This document shows, in pieces, positions 59,564 to 64,000 of a DNA stretch of 64,000 nucleotides. Below the pieces are notes generated by a model that ran no database searches, was not told where the DNA came from, and saw only the letters and a list, made by a program, of their open reading frames with translations. The position numbers and the translations under genes are program-made. The stretch spans positions 5,001-69,000 of the forward strand of contig JAJTXQ010000034.1 of the NCBI GenBank assembly GCA_021462855.1. Direction: 5' to 3'. Position 1 is the first letter of the stretch. Each line of letters starts with the position of its first letter. The DNA comes from Dehalococcoidia bacterium. Its GTDB lineage: Bacteria > Chloroflexota > Dehalococcoidia > DSTF01 > JACRBR01.

Positions 59564-60676
59564 ATGATGCTGGATATCTACGTACTCACGCTCGCGCTGT
59601 CGGTCGGCATTGGCATGGCCGTGACGCTCGCGCTGCTCGCCGTCTCCCGCACGGAGCGCTTCGTCGGCCTGTTCAACATCCGTGGCCCGCTGGAGAAGCC
59701 CCGGTGGGGCGGCGCCGTGTTCCTGGTGACATTCGCCGTCACGCCGTTCGTCGCCTCCGCGCTCTCGGACAACGCCAGCGAATTTTTCACCCCGCGTTCG
59801 GACGAATTCCTCGGATTCGTGGCGGCGACCGCGTTGGTGTTCGCCGTCGGGTTCCTCGACGACATCCGCCTCACGAGCCCCTACCTGCGCAGCGGCGTCT
59901 TCCTGGCCGCCGCCAGCGCCGTCTACGCCGCCGGCTACCGGATCGACGACATCGGCCTGCCGGTTGGCCCGGACCTGCACCTCGGGTACGGCGGGGTCTT
60001 CGTGACGCTCGCCTGGATCTGGCTTACGACCAACGCCATCAATATCGTCGACGGCCGCGACGGCGTGGCGCTCGGCGTATCGATCTTCGCTGCCGTGACG
60101 ATGGCCGCCGTCGCCGGCCACTCGCACCACCCGACGATCGCGTTGCTGCTCCTCGCGCTCGCCGGCGCCGGGCTTGGCTTCCTGCCGTGGAATATGCCGC
60201 CGGCGTCGGGTTACGTCGGCGATTCCGGCGCCTACGTCATGGGCTTCGTCATCGGCGCCCTATCGATCCGCGGCGCCACCGGCCCGACCGACGAGGTGTT
60301 CATCGCCGTCCCGATCATCGCGCTCGGCTTCCCGATTCTCGATATCGGCCTCGCCTACGTCCGCCGCTTGCTCGACCGGCGGCACCCGCTGATCGGCGAC
60401 CAGGACCACATCCACCACCGGCTCGAGCAGGTGGGCGCGGGGCCGCGCGGTATCGTCGTGATCACGTGGTCGATCGCCGCGCTCCTGTCACTTGCCGCCA
60501 TCATCCTGCACTACGTCGACAGCACGCTCGTGGAAGGGGCGGTGTTCGCCGGCCTGCTGGCGCTGCTCTTCACCATCCTGCAGCGGCTCGGCTATGTTGT
60601 GACGCTCTGGAACAGCCACAGCGTGGTGTGGCTGCGCCAGCGCGTCTTCGCTCCCGCGCCCTCGCCCCGGGACTAA
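59564..60676 (+). CDS. Polyprenyl-phosphate sugar-1-phosphate transferase (WecA/TagO-like)
   Basis: A 370-residue membrane enzyme with about ten helices that loads a sugar phosphate on undecaprenyl phosphate to start a surface glycan. Key cytoplasmic motifs: GFLDDIRL, NAINIVDGRDGVALG (NAxNxxDGxDG-like), YVGDSGAYVMGF and QDHIHHRL. The last two place it in the WecA/TagO/WbpL branch of the family. Converges with the glycosyltransferase cluster by 4 bases. Confidence 0.88.
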   Translation: MMLDIYVLTLALSVGIGMAVTLALLAVSRTERFVGLFNIRGPLEKPRWGGAVFLVTFAVTPFVASALSDNASEFFTPRSDEFLGFVAATALVFAVGFLDDIRLTSPYLRSGVFLAAASAVYAAGYRIDDIGLPVGPDLHLGYGGVFVTLAWIWLTTNAINIVDGRDGVALGVSIFAAVTMAAVAGHSHHPTIALLLLALAGAGLGFLPWNMPPASGYVGDSGAYVMGFVIGALSIRGATGPTDEVFIAVPIIALGFPILDIGLAYVRRLLDRRHPLIGDQDHIHHRLEQVGAGPRGIVVITWSIAALLSLAAIILHYVDSTLVEGAVFAGLLALLFTILQRLGYVVTLWNSHSVVWLRQRVFAPAPSPRD

Positions 60677-61581
60677 CGCGCCGGCGCCATCCGCGCCCGC
60701 CCGCCGCGCCGCAGCCGCTCCCCCAACCCGCGCATCGCGCTCGATGCGAGCAGCAGCGCGCAACGCGCCGCGATCCCCGTCGCCGTCACCCCGTCGAGCG
60801 CGAGGTTACGGCTCAGGTGCTTGCGATAGTACCGCCACATGCTGCGGTGCCGCGCGATGATCATCCGCGCCGGAGCGCGCTTGCTCACGCCGATCTCGTG
60901 GTACAGCCATACCTCCGGCATGTACACGACGCGAAAGCCCGCATCGTGCACGCGCCGGCAGAAGTCGACGTCCTCGTTGAACATGAAGACCCCGGCGTCC
61001 CAGCCGCCGAGCCGCTCGAACAGTGCGCGCGGGAACATCATCGCCGCGCCGCTCACCCAGTCGACGTCGCGCCGCGACGCGTGGTCGAAGCCGGCCATCA
61101 GGTAGCGGCGCGAGAAGCGGTTGCCCGGCAGCAGCCTCGTCAGCAGCGAGTAGCGGTTGAACAGCGCGGTGCTGTAGCCGGGGAACGCGCGGCAGCTGAG
61201 TTGCAGCGTGCCGTCCGGGTTCAGCAGCTTCGGCGCGACGACGCCCGCGTCCGGGTGCGCGCGCAGATACGCGGCCAGCGGCCCCAGCACGTCGTGGTCG
61301 AAGCGGACGTCCGGGTTCAGCGCGACGATGAACTCGCCGCCCGACGCCGCCGCGCCCTCATTCCCCGCGCCCGACAGGCCGATATTCGCGCCCCGCGCGA
61401 TCAGGCGCACCCACGGGTACTCACGCTCGATGAGCTGTGCCGTGCCGTCGCGCGAAGCGTTGTCGACGACCGTTACGTCATACGAGACGCCGGCCGTGTG
61501 CTCGCGCAGCGAGTCCAGCGCCACCGGCAGGTCGTCGCGCGAGTTGTAGCCGACGATCACCACCGAGACATCGACGCTCAT
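60673..61581 (-). CDS. Glycosyltransferase family 2 (rhamnosyltransferase-like)
   Basis: A 302-residue GT-A enzyme. It starts VDVSVVIVGYNSRDDLPVAL with TVVDNASRDGTAQLI and the DxD-like ALNPDVRFD. The C-terminal region (FNEDVDFCRRVHDAGFRVVY) matches WbbL/RgpF-like rhamnosyl/deoxyhexosyltransferases. ATG 61581 overlaps the upstream GT4 gene (ATGA). It is the last gene of the cluster reading leftward. Confidence 0.9.
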   Translation of the reverse strand: MSVDVSVVIVGYNSRDDLPVALDSLREHTAGVSYDVTVVDNASRDGTAQLIEREYPWVRLIARGANIGLSGAGNEGAAASGGEFIVALNPDVRFDHDVLGPLAAYLRAHPDAGVVAPKLLNPDGTLQLSCRAFPGYSTALFNRYSLLTRLLPGNRFSRRYLMAGFDHASRRDVDWVSGAAMMFPRALFERLGGWDAGVFMFNEDVDFCRRVHDAGFRVVYMPEVWLYHEIGVSKRAPARMIIARHRSMWRYYRKHLSRNLALDGVTATGIAARCALLLASSAMRGLGERLRRGGRARMAPAR

Positions 61582-62711
61582 CCGCCGCCCTCGTTCCGCG
61601 CGACGCGCGCGTACACCTCGTACGTCTCGTCGGCCGCGCGCCGCCACGAGAACTGCGCCGCGCGATCGCGCCCGGCTTCCGAGAGCGCGCTCCGCCGCTC
61701 TTCGTCGCGGAGCAGCGCGCGCAGACCGTCGCGGATCGCCGTGATCGACAGCGGGTCGACGAGCAGCGCGGCGTCGCCGGCGACCTCCGCCGTCGCCGAC
61801 ACGTTCGATGTCAGCACCGCCGCGCCGCAGGCCATCGCCTCGATCACCGGCAGCCCGAACCCCTCGTACAGCGACGGGAACGCAAAGGCGGTCGCCGCGC
61901 TGTACAGCGCCGGCAAGTCGTGGTCGGGCACATACCCGGCGAAGCGCACGCGGTCGTCCATCCGCAGGTCGCGCACGAGCGCTGCGTCGTCCTCGTACCG
62001 CCACGCCGCCTGGCCGGCCACGAGCAGTGGCACGTCGAGCCCCTCATCGCGCAGGTCGCGCAGAGCGCGCACCAGACGCCCGCGGTTCTTGCCCGGCTCC
62101 AGGCTTCCCACGCTGAGCACGAACCGCCCGTCCATGCCGTAGCGCCGCGCGCCCGCCGCCGCCTCGTCCGGCGCCACGGGCCGGTAGCGCGCGGCCGGCG
62201 CCTCGTACACCACCGCGAGCTTCACCTCGGGCACGCCCAGCGCGCGCACCACGTCCGCGCGCACCGTCCGCGACGGCACGATGAGCGCGTCGGCGCGGCG
62301 CGCCGCCAGCCGCGTGATCGTCTGCATGTACCAGCGGCGCGCCGGCGGATAACGCGCGGGGATGCGCAGGAACGTCACATCGTGCACCGTCACGACCCGC
62401 CGCGCGCGGGTGCCGCGCAGTGGCAGCGAGTGGTGCGTCGAGTGCAGCACGTCGATGCCGAGCCGCTCGAGCTCTCCCGGCAGCGTCGCCTGCTCCCAGA
62501 GCATGCGCCGCCGGCGCGACGCCGCATCGACCCGCACGACGCGCCAGTTGCGCCGGCCGGCGGCCGCGTCGTCGAACCACGCGCCGCGCGTGAACACGGC
62601 GAAGCCGTCGTGGGCGTCGTGCTCCATCATCGCTTGCACCAGCTCGATGGCGTACACGCCCGCGCCCGCCGGGTTCGCCGGCACCGACGTAGCGTCGATC
62701 GCGACCCTCAC
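61578..62711 (-). CDS. Glycosyltransferase family 4
   Basis: A 377-residue GT-B enzyme. The acceptor domain has VAIDATSVPANPAGAGVYAI, and the donor domain has LSVGSLEPGKNRGRL, GYVPDHDLPALYSAATAFAF and SLYEGFGLPVIEAMACGAAV with the E-x7-E motif. It adds a nucleotide-sugar-derived residue to the growing chain. The start is GTG 62711, overlapping the stop of the next gene (GTGA). Confidence 0.91.
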   Translation of the reverse strand: MRVAIDATSVPANPAGAGVYAIELVQAMMEHDAHDGFAVFTRGAWFDDAAAGRRNWRVVRVDAASRRRRMLWEQATLPGELERLGIDVLHSTHHSLPLRGTRARRVVTVHDVTFLRIPARYPPARRWYMQTITRLAARRADALIVPSRTVRADVVRALGVPEVKLAVVYEAPAARYRPVAPDEAAAGARRYGMDGRFVLSVGSLEPGKNRGRLVRALRDLRDEGLDVPLLVAGQAAWRYEDDAALVRDLRMDDRVRFAGYVPDHDLPALYSAATAFAFPSLYEGFGLPVIEAMACGAAVLTSNVSATAEVAGDAALLVDPLSITAIRDGLRALLRDEERRSALSEAGRDRAAQFSWRRAADETYEVYARVARNEGGG

Positions 62712-63628
62712 AGGTCCTGCACCTGCTTCGTCCTGCCCATGCGCCCACGGTAGTAGTCGAGCGCCCCGAGCGCCATCGCGCGCAACAGCCGCCATTCGCC
62801 GCGCAGCGCCATCCGCGCCGCCGCTCCCACGCGCGTCGCGAGGAAGTACGCCGTGAACCACGCATAACGCAGCCGCGACGTCGTGTGCTTGCGCACCAGG
62901 TACGGCCGGTTCCGCGTCGCGTAGTACTGCTTGAACGGCGTCATCCACCCGCCGCCGCTCGCCCCGCTCTCGCGATGATAGATGACCGCCGACGGCTCGT
63001 ACCGCACGCTGTAGCCTCGCGCCTGCGCCCGCCGGATGAAGTCGGTCTCCTCGTAGTACATGAAGAAGCGCTCGTCGAGCGGGCCCGCCTCGCGGAAGGC
63101 GGCGAGTGGCACCAGCGCGCAGCAGAAGCTCGCCGTGGCGAGCCCGTCACGCCGGCGGTTCGTCGCCGGTCCGTCGGGCTGCCCGCCGTACGTGTCGCGG
63201 AACACGCCGAGCGTCCAGTCGAAGCCGCCCGCGTGCGTGCTGATGATGCGATGGTCGTGGTAGTACAGGATCTTCGGCACGACGATCATCCGTTCGTCGG
63301 CGGCATCGGCCAGCCGCAGCAGGAACGACGGCGTCACCGTGATGTCGTTGTTCAGGAACAGCGCGCGTTCGTATCCCCGCCGCTCGCACTCGGCGACACC
63401 GATGTTGCACCCGGCCGCAAAACCGACGTTCTCGTCCCAGCGGATGACCGTCGCCTCCGGAAGCGCGCGCTCGATGATGTCCGCCGAGCCATCGGTCGAG
63501 CCGGAGTCGACGACGACGAGCTGCCACGGCGGCGCGGCGACCTGCCGCATCGACGCCGCGAACTCCTCGATGAACGCCGCGCTGTTGTAGTTGACGACGA
63601 TGATGCCGATCGTGCTGCGCTCAGCCAT
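62708..63628 (-). CDS. Glycosyltransferase family 2 (WsaF/RfbN-like)
   Basis: A 306-residue GT-A enzyme. It has GIIVVNYNSAAFIEEFAAS, LVVVDSGSTDGSADI, ALFLNNDITVTPS (DxD-type) and FMYYEETDFIRRAQARGYSV. The C-terminal amphipathic helices suggest membrane association. It overlaps the rmlD stop by 8 bases, so dTDP-rhamnose made by that enzyme may be its donor (inference). Confidence 0.9.
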   Translation of the reverse strand: MAERSTIGIIVVNYNSAAFIEEFAASMRQVAAPPWQLVVVDSGSTDGSADIIERALPEATVIRWDENVGFAAGCNIGVAECERRGYERALFLNNDITVTPSFLLRLADAADERMIVVPKILYYHDHRIISTHAGGFDWTLGVFRDTYGGQPDGPATNRRRDGLATASFCCALVPLAAFREAGPLDERFFMYYEETDFIRRAQARGYSVRYEPSAVIYHRESGASGGGWMTPFKQYYATRNRPYLVRKHTTSRLRYAWFTAYFLATRVGAAARMALRGEWRLLRAMALGALDYYRGRMGRTKQVQDL

Positions 63629-64000
63629 CGGCGGCGACCCGCGTGCGCTGCAGATACGCGGCCAGGGCCTCGCGCCACGGGCGAAGCGTCACGCCGAGCG
63701 CGCGCGCCCGCTCATTGGCGAGCGCCGAGTACGGCGGCTTGCGCGGGCCGGCGTAGCCCGCGGCGCGCAGCTCCGCCGTCGTCGTCGCATCGACGCGCGC
63801 GCCGATGCCCGCAAGCCGCAGGATCTCGCACGCCCACTCGTGCCGCGACGCCTCGCCGTCGTTCGCCAGGTGGTACACGCCGCCCGCGGCGCGGGCATTG
63901 ACCAGCGCGAGGATCGCCGCCGCCAGGTCGTCCGCGCACGTCGGCGAGGCTACTTCGTCGGTCACCATGCGCAACGGCCCACCACTGCGCGCCGCCGCCA
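63621..64000 (-). CDS. rmlD: dTDP-4-dehydrorhamnose reductase RmlD, C-terminal part
   Basis: The frame is open to the right edge, so the N-terminus is outside the window. About 126 C-terminal residues are seen: LRMVTDEVASPTCADDLAAA, then GGVYHLANDGEASRHEWACE, RPPYSAL-like RKPPYSALANERARAL and a final LRPWREALAAYL, typical of RmlD/StrL. It makes dTDP-L-rhamnose for the glycosyltransferases downstream. Confidence 0.88.
   Translation of the reverse strand, partial: AAARSGGPLRMVTDEVASPTCADDLAAAILALVNARAAGGVYHLANDGEASRHEWACEILRLAGIGARVDATTTAELRAAGYAGPRKPPYSALANERARALGVTLRPWREALAAYLQRTRVAADG

Overview
The window is a high-GC chromosomal segment from a free-living bacterium. Gene content points to Chloroflexota, probably a Dehalococcoidia/Tepidiforma-like lineage: a YvcK protein with an N-terminal membrane extension, DUF3090, a tungsten-type aldehyde oxidoreductase, a cysteine-rich NuoG-like subunit, luciferase-like oxidoreductases, and secreted proteins with Thr/Pro tails. 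This placement is an inference from gene content only. There are no rRNAs, CRISPR arrays, recognisable transposases or prophage genes. One tRNA-Leu(UAA) is present. Genes are dense and often share ATGA/GTGA overlaps.

Layout. 1-2.2 kb (-): tilS (cut by the window edge), an FtsB/DivIC-like septum protein and two ferredoxins. 2.3-8 kb: a thioesterase, a surface FxLYD-like protein, a CADD-type para-aminobenzoate synthase next to an MBL-fold hydrolase, and a lower-GC island encoding a lipoprotein and a snapalysin-like secreted metalloprotease. 8-15.3 kb: a HAD phosphatase, RadC, a thiolase with its DUF35 partner, a Lon-N protein and a NuoG/NuoI pair away from any nuo operon. 15-24 kb: an MFS exporter, a phosphotransferase, an aldo/keto reductase, a membrane glycosyltransferase, a LysR regulator, endonuclease IV and a second lower-GC island with a frameshifted secreted gene. 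24-34 kb: aldehyde ferredoxin oxidoreductase, rpmI-rplT, a KamB/NpmA-like 16S rRNA methyltransferase, uvrA and small enzymes, an AAA+ ATPase and tRNA-Leu.

34.5-45.5 kb is housekeeping: gatB, yvcK, a tandem winged-helix regulator, folD, acpS, bifunctional NAD(P)HX repair enzyme, cysteine desulfurase, and a Pth homologue lacking key active-site residues. Between the winged-helix gene and folD lies about 500 bp with no gene. It has a near-consensus promoter, repeats, paired stems and a terminator, and may encode a structured RNA. 45.7-58.6 kb is catabolic: P450 with its ferredoxin, a luciferase-like monooxygenase, amidase, nitrilase, sulfurtransferase, and hot-dog thioesterase/hydratases with an HxlR regulator. 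Within it, a small metallopeptidase gene is flanked on both sides by extra DNA bounded by partial duplications of its own ends. 59.5-64 kb starts a surface-polysaccharide cluster: a polyprenyl-phosphate sugar-phosphate transferase, three glycosyltransferases and the C-terminal part of RmlD.

How genes are expressed. Several genes have a -10-like hexamer exactly six bases before the ATG (25845, 32168, 34588, 40164, 43539), which predicts leaderless mRNAs. Others use clear AGGAGG-type ribosome sites. The points I think most deserve attention are the pABA synthase with all its known catalytic and sacrificed residues, the resident A1408-type rRNA methyltransferase, the candidate ncRNA locus, the duplicated-end insertions around the metallopeptidase, and the diverged Pth.
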